Under the pieces are notes generated by a model, which worked only from the letters and a program-made list of their open reading frames with translations, had not been told where the DNA came from and did no database searches. A DNA stretch of 64,000 bases from Ciona intestinalis (Eukaryota > Chordata > Ascidiacea > Phlebobranchia > Cionidae). Numbering within the stretch: the first letter of the stretch is position 1; every line of letters begins with the position of its first letter. The translations under genes and the position numbers were made by a program. The stretch is from contig NC_020173.2 in NCBI RefSeq assembly GCF_000224145.3, positions 2,636,496 to 2,700,495 of the forward strand, read 5' to 3'. Below, in pieces: positions 26,001 through 37,200 of this stretch.

Positions 26001-29000
26001 AGTTCTCGATAATGTTGGCACTCTTCAAAACAAACACCAAGCAATTGAACAATGTTGGGATGACGGAACTTATGTAAAGAAACTGCTTCCCTTAACATAT
26101 CACTACGTGAGGTGAGACTTACTGTTTGTAGAGATTTCACTGCAACTGATATTTCATCCTCATGTTCAAACAACCCAAATGCCCTGGTTAGAAGAAAGAT
26201 TACTGAATGGTAGTATAGATGGGTTACTTTTTGCACATAATATTCTAATCTTAAAATGCATAGCTGTGATAATGTGTTATAGATTTTGTATCATACGGTG
26301 AACCAAGAGAATTGATTGATGTTCGTTTAAGGAAATTTCTTTCATTTTTTGTGGGAGAAAAAACCCAAAGACATAGTACTTTGGGGTAAGATGGGACATC
26401 TTTAGCACACAATATTTCAATTTGATCGTCTTTTAAACAATTAACAATGTTCTAAGAGAGCCGTGCTGAGAATAGGGCTTTATAATTTATTGATTGTTCT
26501 TTGTTTATTCCAGATGAGACAAGAAAATAGGATAAAAAGGTGTCCTATCTTTCCCCACCCTACTGAATAATGGGAAAAGGGTAGTACCCCTCTCCACACA
26601 GTGCAGTAGCTTCAGCAACTCGACTGTGGGAATGGTAGTGGCAACCCCTCAAAATATTTCATTTCTACACTAGATCAGAACACAGTACCTTGGATTTAAA
26701 TCAGAGTTAACCCATTACCCTAATACCCAGCTGGAATAAGGACAAAGTTTGACACCATTACAAAACCTTTACCTTGCTTCATAAACCTTGCCAAACACTC
26801 CTTCCCCAATTTCTTTGAGAAACTTAAGTTTATACCACGGGTACTCCAGTGTGTGTACAGTAGATTGCACCACACATGGAAAGTCCATATGGTTCGTTAA
26901 ACCATTTCTAAACATCTCAAACTCGTGAGTGGATGAACTGGCTTGCGTGATGCTGTGGTAGAAGGGAATAATGGTAAATGTTGTGTGCCTTGGAAAAATG
27001 AATGAAAAAACCTAATCCTTGTGCAACAGGGCAATGGCAGTGTTATTCAAGAAAACATATGAAATTAATCTATTCTATATGGGGTGATGTTCTTGTACAA
27101 GGACCTAGGATTTAGGCCAAATTTGGCCCATTATCCAAAACACTTAAGGTGGCTGTACACAGTATCCCGAATTTGTCCGTTTTGTTTGTTTTGTCCCGAT
27201 TTCGCATGCGGAATTGGACACGGGTTTGCATACGACTTCGCAAGCGAATTCGCATGCCGGATACTGTGTACAGCCACCTTTAGACATATATGCCATATCG
27301 GTATCCGTATTGAGCATTGAACCCGTTACCTTTTGGTTACGATACAATCACTTAACCACTGGGTCACAGTAGCAAACTACAAGTAAAACAAAGTAATAAA
27401 GTATTCAATTTCTATATTAACCCTCACATATTACGCTGTCTTCTGCACCGTTTGAAAAACCCCATCTTACAAGCAAAGTAGATGACGCAGGCAAATATCG
27501 AAACCACTACAATGGCTAGCATGAAACCCATAACCCATAGAAGAACGTTACTTCCTACTTTGTCTTGTGGGATTTCTGTATACATGGAAAAATTCATATG
27601 TATTGTTATGATGTTTAAATACATTCATTGAATACCCATGTTTTTATACTGTCTATATGCTATGTGATACTGGCTAAATGCTATGAGAATTCATGCGTTT
27701 TGTAAAAAGTAACATCTGAGTAAAATATATTCGGTTTTGTAAACAAAAGATCAAATAGCGCAGTTAGTCTGAAAAGTTTGAGTAACTCTAATATAATCTG
27801 TATAAGCTACTAGCTAAGTAATATAGTATTAAGGTGACACTATTTCTACCTTTCCATGACAGTTTTACTGTATTTGTAAAACAGACAGAGTATTTCTAGG
27901 AGATTTAAATAATATGAAGTATATTGTACTTACCATTAATGGTAGTGGTTGTGGTAACTTTAATTCTTCTGCAAATAAAGAAACCCATATTAGCTTAAAT
28001 TATACAGAAGATAAAACACCAAAACCATGGTAGACATTTGTGTTATGCATGGTAGAAATGTTATGTATAAAAAAATTAAAGGAAGAAGTAGCTTACCCTG
28101 TATCTGAGATGAAGTGAGAGAAATGAGCAAGAGGAGGAAGAGCAGGAGGAGAATGAGCAGGAAAAAAGAAGAAACAGGAATATTACAAAGAAAAAACAAA
28201 ATAAAGTTTTGTTGCAATAAAGTAAGGAACAGTAAGGAAAAGTTAGTAATAAAAATATATGGATGGCTAATGCCACCAAAACGCACTTTTTTCCAAAGTT
28301 ATATTTACATTGTAATTATAAGCACAAAGCCATTTTACCGGCACCAAATTGATTTGTTGAATGTCACTGTAAACTTCTAGATCTAAATACCCAACCATAC
28401 AAACCTGGTTTTGCTTTTATTGGTTTAGCTAAGATGAGATGAGCTGTAGGTGAAAAACCTTTTCCAAGTAAATTCCACCCCACACATTGATAGGTACCCG
28501 TGTCTTCAATCGATATTTGGCGAATAATTAAATCCATTCCAGAAAATTCAATGTTTCGGCAAAGTTTGTTTGCAGTTAGCACAAAACCTGTCTTCTGCAA
28601 GTTGTATTTAATTAGTTAACAAAAAAATGATTCACATAATAACAAAAAAATGATTCATATAATTATATACGGATGTTTTATTAATTAAATGCCTGTTTTT
28701 AAAAATCTACATGTAGACTTCAATGAACTTTATTATAGACCTCACCCTTATGGAATACGTATTTATGAAGTGTCCATAAACTAGTTCAGTAGGATCTAAA
28801 TGGTAGCACCCATGGCAGATGGGTAATATACCTACAATTCACTAATTCAGGTCCCATGTGTACCTTATTAAAGACCCACCCTTATAGAATCTACATCATT
28901 CAGTGTCTATAAGCTGCCTTGGGTAATACCCTGGGTGTTGGTGTAATACATATAAGGCACAAACATGGGCGTCAAACTTTTTAAAACACAGGGGAGGCAG

Positions 29001-30379
29001 GAATAGTTAGACACCCATTTCTGTGAAACCAACTCAACCTATGGGTTGTAGTGTTCACTGATTAATGCAGTGTAGAAAAGGCTGGCCTGCCTACTCTGCC
29101 ACCTCAGGTTATGTCCACAAAAATTATAAATGCCCAATGAAAATAAAATACTATAACATGACCTAAATCCCTTGACTTATTATTTAAAATACAAACCTTA
29201 TGGCAAGGTAGAGACTGATTATTATGATACCAGTATAAAGTTGGAGTGGGACGGCCAGTTAGTGTGCAGTGTAATGTAGTGGTGGCCCCTTGCTTTATCT
29301 CAAGTATAAGTGGTGATATAGTAGCATGGGGTGCTGTAATGTTAGAAGGAGATCAATATAAATAAATGGCATAAGCAGAGAGAAATGTGAATGTAGAAGA
29401 AACATTTTACAATAGTAACTGTAATTAGGCTACAGAGCAATTATTAACTAACTATGAATAGGGGCTTTGTTTCTTTTAGATATGATTGCAAAATAATACA
29501 TATTGATAAATTAAAATATTGATGAATAAAAATACTGGCATAAAAAGGTATTTCAGCAAATTTAAGCAAAACTAATACACAACAGAAGAACATTACTAAG
29601 GGCTAACAAAACTCAAGCTAGCATTGAAAAAAACAATAGTTGCTTTGAACACTAAATTAAAATTATTTACCATGTTTAATATGTAGAGCTCCACATGACT
29701 GTGGTGTTATTCTGTGTCCGTTATCGGCATGGCAACAATATTGTCCTTGAAATGTTTTAGAAGAGACTTGAACTCTTAAAATATTTCCATCTTCAAGTCG
29801 TGTGAAGTTAGAACCACTATAGATTGGGTTGTTGTTGTGTGACCTTGGAGGAATACAACAAAGCTTGTAATGTGGTTAGGTTAAAACATTGACACTGGGT
29901 ATGGGTGGTTACGTCTGCTGTGTCTGGTGTATAAGAAGATACCAATATTATAACTGGACACTCTTGACTGTGAGCACAGATGAACTAGGATCTAGGAATG
30001 TCTCAACATCGTGCGCAACTCACCAAGTTATAGTTGGCATAGGGTCTCCACGTACACTGCAATAAAACTTCACAACTTCCCCAACAGAAGCCTCCTCAAC
30101 CCCTGGCCCTCGTGTGATACGTGGAGCTGCAACATAGAAACAATATGAAGAACAATTGTAATCACCAGATGTTCATTGTGTCATTTAAAAAATATCAGGG
30201 ATTTGCCACAATAATGCCTACCACTCAACAACAGTCATTATAACCCATATACTGTCCAGTTACCATTTTTACAAAATTTTGAGTAAATTTAAAGTAAACT
30301 TACCAATTCTGTCAGATAGTCCATGCACTTGAGACACATAACATGACACTATCACTAATATTATATTTCCAAGAAACAT
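23065..30379 (-). CDS. Receptor tyrosine kinase with two Ig domains, MuSK/ROR/Trk group, kinase most like MuSK
   Basis: Single-pass membrane receptor kinase. Exon 1 (30304-30379) gives a signal peptide ([15 protein letters not shown]). Ig1 is in 30024-30126 and 29671-29843; Ig2 is in 29197-29333 and 28405-28594. Then follow a 7-nt microexon (28097-28103), a Thr-rich linker (27934-27968), and the TM exon 27428-27575 with a stop-transfer KRCRRQR. Kinase exons: 26773-26952 (GEGVFGKV), 25987-26183 (VAVKSL), 25556-25670, one ending at 24973 (FVH), 24119-24250 ([16 protein letters not shown]), 23617-23767 (RWMAPESI), 23065-23256. All catalytic motifs are intact. The LEYP before the Gly loop, the kinase insert and the [12 protein letters not shown] activation loop are closest to MuSK from memory. 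The left edge of the exon around 24973-25216 does not fit phase with its neighbour, so a small exon or other donor is missing there. No Frizzled domain is seen. The tail ends SSYLDI. Confidence 0.85.
23425..23575. repeat. Copies of the TGAATACACCATGTGT repeat in an intron of the MuSK-like gene
   Basis: About two units of the same 70-bp-type repeat that is tandem at 31079-31392 (TGAATACACCACATGTGTCTG, AAGAAGACACC, TATAACTTAACA). Another single unit is near 29905-29985. Confidence 0.55.
26374..26567. mobile_element. MITE, GGGTGGGGAAAGATGGGACA family
   Basis: About 195 bp bounded by TAGTACTTTGGGGTAAGATGGGACATC and the inverted end GGTGTCCTATCTTTCCCCACCCTACT. The interior matches other copies (TTTAAACAATTAACAATG, TTGTTCTTTGTTTA). 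It carries no coding sequence. It sits in the intron between the TM/juxtamembrane and kinase exons. Confidence 0.75.
27147..27279. mobile_element. Short MITE with 21-bp perfect terminal inverted repeats
   Basis: Both ends read AGGTGGCTGTACACAGTATCC inward, identical over 21 bp, flanked by TTA on each side (27144-27146 and 27280-27282) as a likely 3-bp target duplication. The interior is 91 bp, has subterminal CGCATGC palindromes and no coding content. A TTA duplication is typical of the PIF/Harbinger group; the family assignment is inference. It lies in an intron. Confidence 0.85.
27312..27375 (-). mobile_element. tRNA-derived SINE head
   Basis: The minus strand reads GACCCAGTGGTTAAGTGA (A-box) and, about 30 nt on, ACGGGTTCAATGC (B-box). 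It begins about 30 bp beyond the 27147-27279 MITE. It is short and lacks a recognisable tail or LINE-type 3' part. Confidence 0.5.
28097..28103 (-). other. 7-nt microexon of the MuSK-like gene
   Basis: ATACAGG lies between a long polypyrimidine tract with TTCATCTCAG (acceptor) and GTAAGC (donor). The upstream exon ends in phase 1 and the downstream 35-nt exon begins with one base to complete a codon. Only inclusion of exactly 7 nt keeps the frame (adding Asp-Thr-Gly); direct joining reaches a stop in the TM exon. Confidence 0.7.
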
Positions 30380-30816
30380 TTTAAATGTTCTAGCCTAATA
30401 TTTATCTCCTGTGAAAAGTTGGGATTATTTAAACGCAAGGAAAGAGAATTGGATACAGTATAACAGATACTAAACATAAACTTGGTATTTCTTAAAATAA
30501 ATCACACAAAAAACAAAACCTTTCAATTTTCAAGTGAACTTGGCAAATAGGTCTGCGGCAAAAACATTTTATTCTGTAAGGGTGAGATCCTTAGGTGTAG
30601 CACTGGGTCACATTTGGCCTAATACCGAAGTAAATAAATATACAATGTAGTAGTTTGTAACACAACATGCTTCTAAGGGATAAAAGGTAGGTTGCCAGTT
30701 TTGGAAGTTTAAGAAAAAATATAAACAACATTGAAATTTTTAGCACCATAGTACACACAATATTATTATAACAGAGAAATGAAAATTTCCTAAGAATTAA
30801 AAAGAAGATTTCCAGT
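30380..30816. other. Spacer between the DMAC2-like and MuSK-like genes
   Basis: 437 bp holding the DMAC2-like 3' UTR (an AATAAA on the minus strand at about 30568-30573) and the MuSK-like 5' flank. A scrap of the dispersed intronic repeat (GTGAGATCCTTAGG, TTTGGCCTAATA) lies at 30585-30630. Confidence 0.6.
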
Positions 30817-33800
30817 TTATAACAAGGGTGGATATTTTTCTGCTTTCTTAATATATTTAACCAATGTCTTTATTCCTATCTTGGTATTTGTGTTCATTGC
30901 TGAGAGGTATTTCTGTCTCTTTGGTGTTTGCAAAGGTGTTTTCCACATCTGGTGTATGTGGGTGACGTCTTGTAATCTTAAAGCATTCTCGCCATAAATT
31001 TCATTGAAGGCAACAATATCACCTGTGTGGCAGAGATTTACATGGTGAATGAAGTTATAACTTATACGTAGGCATAGGGTGTATGAAAACACAATATGTA
31101 TCTGATGTATATGAAGATACCCAGTTATAACTTGACAGTGAGCATTAGGTGTGTTTAAATACACCATGAATTTCTAGTGTATAAAAGGACACCGTTATAA
31201 CTCACAGTGAGCATAAAGTGTATGAACACACCATGTGTGTTTCAGTGTGTATGGTGTGTAAGAAGATACCCATGCTATAACTTGACAATGGGCATGATGT
31301 GTATGAATACACCATGTGTTTCTGGAGTAAGAGGACAAACAATTTCTGAAGTAAAAAAACAGCCATGTTATCACTCGACAGTAAGCATGAGGCATTAGTA
31401 GTTACACTATGCATCTGTGTCTGACTACCGTCCGAGTCCTATTGTATAATAAATTGTAGGATGTACAAGCATATAAAGATACACAATACAATCTTACCTA
31501 TGTTAGGATTCTTTTCAAACTTGTCATCTCTGTTGGGATCTCTGGAACTCCTGAAAGGAATAGGACTCCCATATCTTGAAGCTGGTATCTCATCATTTAA
31601 CACTACAACACATTCAGGTGGTAGGATCTCATATAGGAATGGTAGCAATGCTTCTAACTTGTCAGGGTTCTGTGTATATAGAAGGGTGAAGAAATGAAAT
31701 TTCATACGCCCATACAGACTGAACAAATTGTTACATAAAGTGTCTTTTAAAATAGTGTTCTTACAAAAGCAGTGTTGACTAATGTGGATACTGTTAACTT
31801 TGGCTTCACTTATTTGTAAAAACCCTTAACAACAAAGTAAATGCTGTTTTAGTTTTTAAACTTAAGGATATAATATAAGTGTCATCCGGTTTCAAAAGTT
31901 GGGGGGAAAATGTCCCCCCATGCCTTCCTAATGGTTTGCCTACAAAGTATTGGATTTACAATTAAGCCTTGATGCATGTTATATGTATTGTTTTATCATT
32001 GATTACATTATCACATTCACACCACTTCTTTTTGTTTTATATACACTAAGATTGAAATATTTACCTTTAACCTACTAAGGTTGATCCACTTTAAATGAGG
32101 AAATATCCTGAGAAAAGTTAAACCTTCAGGAGAAACTTGAGTTCCACTGACATCCAGGTATTCTAATGTGTCAGCTAGTGGGTGTAGGCGTGCCATGCAT
32201 TCGTTGGTGAAGTGCTCGCAATCACCAACGTTTAAGTACCTGGATAAAATCAAGGGTTTCTTACACTCTGTGTCTTGGAAGAAGACACAGAGGTCATGCA
32301 AAGAAATTTACTAACTGACAAAAAATAGTAGTTTAGTATGTATTGTTGAGTAGTGTTAGTTTTTTATTTTTTTTATTTAAGAATAACAGTAAACAGATGC
32401 GGAAAATTAAAGTGTGGGCTAAAAGGTCCCATGGTATAAACTGTTGCTATCAGAGTAGGGACGTTCCAGTTACACTGTCTTAGGACTTGGGTTTTAGGCC
32501 ATATGCTTCAACCAAATGTATTGCTTTTGCCAATGCTGCAGTCTTTTATTGATTTTTTATGAGTTTAATAATATTAAGTATTGAATATAAAATATATCTT
32601 ACCTGACATAACCCAGTCTATTTAAGTGTTGCAATCCATCGTATGTTACACAAGTATTTCTAAGGTCAATCGCATCAATTGTACAATCCTTCTTCTTTGG
32701 TGTTCTAGTGGAAGGGAATTAGATAATGTCAAAAGAATGTTCCAGTGGTTTGTGGTTTTCAGGCAAATGGCATAAATTCCCATGGGAAAGTAAGTGTGAC
32801 GCAATACTTCACACCATAACTTATGAAAGCAGAAGACATTAGTGCTTAGTGAGTAGTTACATACGTCATAGACTTATATTGTGGTGTTTATATGTCATGG
32901 AAAAAGAGTTTAAAATACAAACAAAAAAATATCAATAATGAATCGAATTTAATAGAATCAAGTCTGGCAAATAAGAAAAGTTCTTTCCATTGGTTTATTG
33001 ATCTGTACAAAATATTTAACTTTCCTATTGTCTAGAAAAGTGCTGACTAATTAATAATTATAATTCAAACCTGAAATGTGCCGCATCATCAATCCACCTA
33101 TCGTCCGTCACCAGCTTAACAGCGCCACCGAGTCTCAATATGAGCAAACACGCAGCCCACTCTGCTCCATGACGAGTGTATAATATTTCGTCAAACTCAT
33201 TTAATCGGAAAAGTCTGAATAAAAAGAGAAAAAATGGACTGTATTTCATTAAAACACTGCCAATGCCATTTAGGCAAAAAAAGTTTATTTTATTATACGA
33301 TTAATTGGACTTGAATTTTTTCTGTTATGTTTTCATAGCAATAGGTTCTTATTGTAAAAAATGTTCATACTATTTTAGGTTGACAAATGAAATCAGATTC
33401 TTACGTGTTGTCTTCTTGTAATAAACAACTTTCCCACATATTGTTATATCTTTCAATGGAGACCAGCAACCTCAATCCTCTCCCTGTGTTGGTGAGTATC
33501 TTGTCTTTTATCTAAACAACATTCAATGAATATCACACACATCTATATATATACAAATATATCTACTAGTGAAGCGCAACTTATGACACAGGTTTTCTAT
33601 TTTTCACACAACTTACACTTCTATGTTTCTACCTATGTTTAAGCCTAGTAACAAATAAATGCAAAACTGTGTTAAAAACAATTTTACACAATCAATAATT
33701 ACAAGCACCACTAGAATTTATTTATAAGCTGTCTTAACAGGTTTTTTAGACAGTATAACTAATAAACATAAAAGTTGAAACAGTCATAAGTGTCCCTTAC

Positions 33801-34031
33801 TTTTAAACCTTTTTCCGTTTTCCAGAATCCCACAGCAGAGTTTGTATCTTTCATAATTACATTGGGAAAGTCAGGAATAACTTGTTGTATGTTTGTCTCA
33901 TGTTTGGGAATAATAGATGAAGTTGGTTCCTTTTGTAAAGTTTGTGTTGAATAGAAACCTTGCATGCAACGACTGCATATTGGTAATGTGGGTTTCACAG
34001 CAAAACGTAGTCGCAAAGCTATTACATTCAT
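30817..34031 (-). CDS. DMAC2: DMAC2/ATP5S-like mitochondrial LRR protein
   Basis: In vertebrates DMAC2 helps build the distal membrane arm of respiratory complex I, and its relative ATP5S (DMAC2L, factor B) is tied to ATP synthase; both are mitochondrial and carry a few leucine-rich repeats. The protein here is about 378 residues in seven phase-consistent exons: 33801-34031, 33405-33511, 33071-33214, 32603-32704, 32065-32239, 31498-31669, 30817-31022. The N-terminus is basic and hydroxylated without acidic residues (MNVIALRLRFAVKPTLPICS), fitting a mitochondrial presequence. Exon 3 has HGAEWAACLLILRLGGAVKL. Exons 4-5 hold the LRR-like part (DAIDLRNTCVTYDGLQHL, then LADTLEYLDVSGTQVS). The C-terminal 65 residues are basic and have no clear family match. 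DMAC2 is preferred over ATP5S by the GGAVKL and LADTLEYLDVSG stretches, from memory only. Confidence 0.7.
31079..31392 (+). repeat. Minisatellite-like array, about four units of 69-95 bp
   Basis: Each unit carries GTGTATGAATACACCATGTGT, AGAAGATACCCATG and TATAACTTGACAGTGAGCAT in that order. Starts are near 31079, 31149, 31218 and 31299. It lies in the last intron of the DMAC2-like gene. Single units elsewhere (23.4 kb, 29.9 kb) suggest the unit is also dispersed. Confidence 0.7.
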
Positions 34032-34062
34032 GATATTTAAACGAGGAGTTCTATTCTAACAC

Positions 34063-34090
34063 CTGCTAAAATAAATATAGAACTTAATAA
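34063..34090 (-). promoter_or_regulatory. Candidate trans-splice acceptor before the DMAC2-like start
   Basis: The minus strand reads TTCTATATTTATTTTAGCAG, a T-rich tract followed by TAG/CAG, about 32-35 nt before the ATG at 34031. No AATAAA or ATTAAA occurs between the RAD51C stop and this ATG. Tunicates are known to use spliced-leader trans-splicing and operons. An ordinary 5' UTR intron is the alternative. Confidence 0.4.
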
Positions 34091-34292
34091 CAAAATGTAT
34101 ATAATAAAACACTAAGAAAATTTTAAATATAGTTGAGTAAATATAAACATTGTTAGAATAAGAAAACCTCTACATTTTCCAACTAAGGTTTTTGAGCACC
34201 TTGGCCTATTATCCCAACAGTCAGAGGATAAGGTCCTACATAGGACTTGAGATAAAGGCAAAGTTGGTTTTTATATTTGACACTATATTATT

Positions 34293-37200
34293 TTAATTAT
34301 CTAAAACTCGTTTTCTTTTTCGAGATTTTCGTCTGGACAGAATTGGAGATGGAGGTTGTTGAACTTGTTCTGATGTCATAATGTCATGGCTGGTCGAACA
34401 GCTTTCTGTCTGTGATGTCATAATGTCTTTGTTAAATGAACAACCTTTTGACTGTGATGTTATAATTGCTTGGTTGGATGAAGAGGACACTGACTGTGAT
34501 GTCACAATGTCAGGTTCGTCCTCAGTTACGAGTTGTTTCTGCGACAATTCAATCCATTGTTGTTGTATGTCTTCCTCATGAACTAAGGATTGTTTTATCA
34601 CGGGAGCAGCTGTTTCATCATGATCATTAGCAAGTAACTGCTCAGTTGTGTTTTGTGATATGTTTATGATGTTATCATATGATACATCATGAGCTGTATC
34701 ACGGATTCCGTTTGATGTTATCACGTAATTTACTTTTCTTCTTGGTTGGGTGGGTGACTTGGTAAGAAGGGCAAATCTGAAATGTAATTAATTTTAAATA
34801 GGAGTCTTGAATTATTGCCAAGTACTACACCACTCCTCATGGCTCTGTTTCATATAGAGCCCAATTGTTGCAAGGTGGTGATTTATGCAAACTCAAAAAA
34901 AAGACAAAAACAAACATAAATATCAAAAGGTATGCTTGTAAGTTATTGAAATAAATATGAAACGAAATAATGTAATATTAAAACAGAGAACTGAAAATAC
35001 TTTTACCTGAGACCTTGAAGTTTGTACAGGAATAACTTTGTGTGTGGTATGTTAGACCAACTTTCACCTAAAGCAGGAACCATACATGAGTTTCCATACT
35101 CGTCAAATCTGGTTGTGACCTGTATATGTTAAAGTTTAGATAATGGACATGGGTATTCATACCCTACTTATTTAAAACAAAACTTGTATGAATAATTCTT
35201 GTTTGGTATTTATTAACAAACAGCACCATGACACAGCGGTTAGTGATCTGCCTGTAGCCCAGACTCCAGAGCCTCACGCTGCTACTATTGTGGCCCATGT
35301 GGGTGCAAGTGCCCTAGCACACTGGGTGGGTAATAGTTACAGTAATAAGGCAATAGATTACCACAGTTCTCAAAATAGATCATTACAAACATGTAATGGT
35401 GGATTTACCTGATTAACTAACACAACAGCAACATTGAGCAAACTTGCGATTTTCCTTAAATTAGCAGCAAGATTATTTAGAAGTTTGTTTCTTATTTTCA
35501 TATCTTCCTCTGCCCGCANNCNTTGTGCTATGCTGTCCACTATCACAAGCTTAACCTGAAAATAAATTAAATTAGCCACCAAAATTTGATGTTTGATTTT
35601 AATAGGACATCAATGTAGCAATTTTAAAAAATCCGCAGAAAATATCCAAGGCAAATGCTAACAACTAGGAAACACAGTTGCACATTAGCCACATATGAAG
35701 CATGTTTCATTCAGATGTATGAAAGAATTCTAAGGGGCAGGGTAATGGGCCAAAGTTTTAACAGTAACCTCATCCATATAGAATTGCAATGGCAACGACC
35801 ATGGACCGCTATTGTTTACACATTTTACATGGCAAAGTACTTTGACATTAATGTGCCACAGTCAGAACTTCACACACAACAGTGGATTTCATGTTGTGGA
35901 CACATTCGGTCAAGTAACAATATGGATTCTATAAAACTAGTATTTACCTTTGGGTGAGATTTCACAAATTCAAATAGTTGATAAGATACCGCAAGTAATT
36001 GAACCATTTTTATGCATCGAAATAAATATATTCCAGATAAAACTGTATCGGCACTCATGTCAGTTGCATGCTTTGTTCTTTCAACTGTAAAACATTGCTC
36101 TAGTAAAACTGAGGTAAAAACTTTAAAACAATCTGGATTAAATATATTATTTAGATAAACAATGATTCTTGGATTTTTAATGCATTAAGTAAACTTGGGG
36201 TTGAAAATCTTTTAGCAGAAGATTAGTTTTCCATGGTAATTTAGTACTTCATAACCTATGGTGCACTGTTGAACTTTGCTTATGAAAAAGTAGAAAACGA
36301 ACTATTGTAAATTAGAATGCTAAAGTTTCACTATAATTGTATGGTAAATATTTGGGTCCTGTCAAAAATCAATGATAGCACAGTAGCACTTGAGCATTTG
36401 ATAAACCTGTGCCTGTATCCTGTATATATANCTTATTTATNANNTTTAACCATAGTTTTGCTGCTACTAAAAACTCCTTTATTATCTGAGCGCTAAACGT
36501 AATTACTATCGAGCTATATCAGCTAACCCTTTCATCATTAAACCCCAAATACCAACTTCAAACACTTTCCACTAGCCGAAAGTGTACATAGCAGTGCCAT
36601 AACTTTTTATAAGCTATACTTACAATGATGAACCATTGCTTGAGCAATTTGACCAATCCTCTCAGTTTTAAACGTCATCTCTGTATCGATATAAACCGTC
36701 TCCCCACCCACCCCACCATACTTGGTGTGTATGTGAGCATTTGTAGCTAATTGGAAACACAACTGAGTCTTTCCAGTGCTACTTTCACCTGAAAATAGGC
36801 AACATGAACAATTCTGGGTGCTAATGAAGAGTCTTCCTCCCCCACCTTATTTGCTAACCCCTATAACCACTACCTACTAACCCCCATAACCACTAACCCC
36901 TAACCATCAACACCTAACCCACTAATCTAGGGGTTAGGAAATAAGGTGGGGGGAGATTCTTCACTAGCACCCAATTCTGTTGCTATGATATATCTTAAAA
37001 TGACCATAACCCCTAAATTTTGCAGGATGTAAACATCAACTTTATTTTTAATTATAATTTACAGACTGTAATACGTTTGCTTGCAATACACATTTTCTGA
37101 CTATGAATAACAGAATAAGGAATTGGAAAAATTAAAATATTCTGTTTGTTGGTCAATTGTAGTAAAAACTGATCTTCATAAACATATAAAGCAAAAAACA

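Noticed and set aside
28076-28380. Leu/Phe-rich minus-strand and Arg/Lys-rich plus-strand frames
   Set aside because: Both come from the purine/pyrimidine-skewed tract that serves as the polypyrimidine tract before the microexon.
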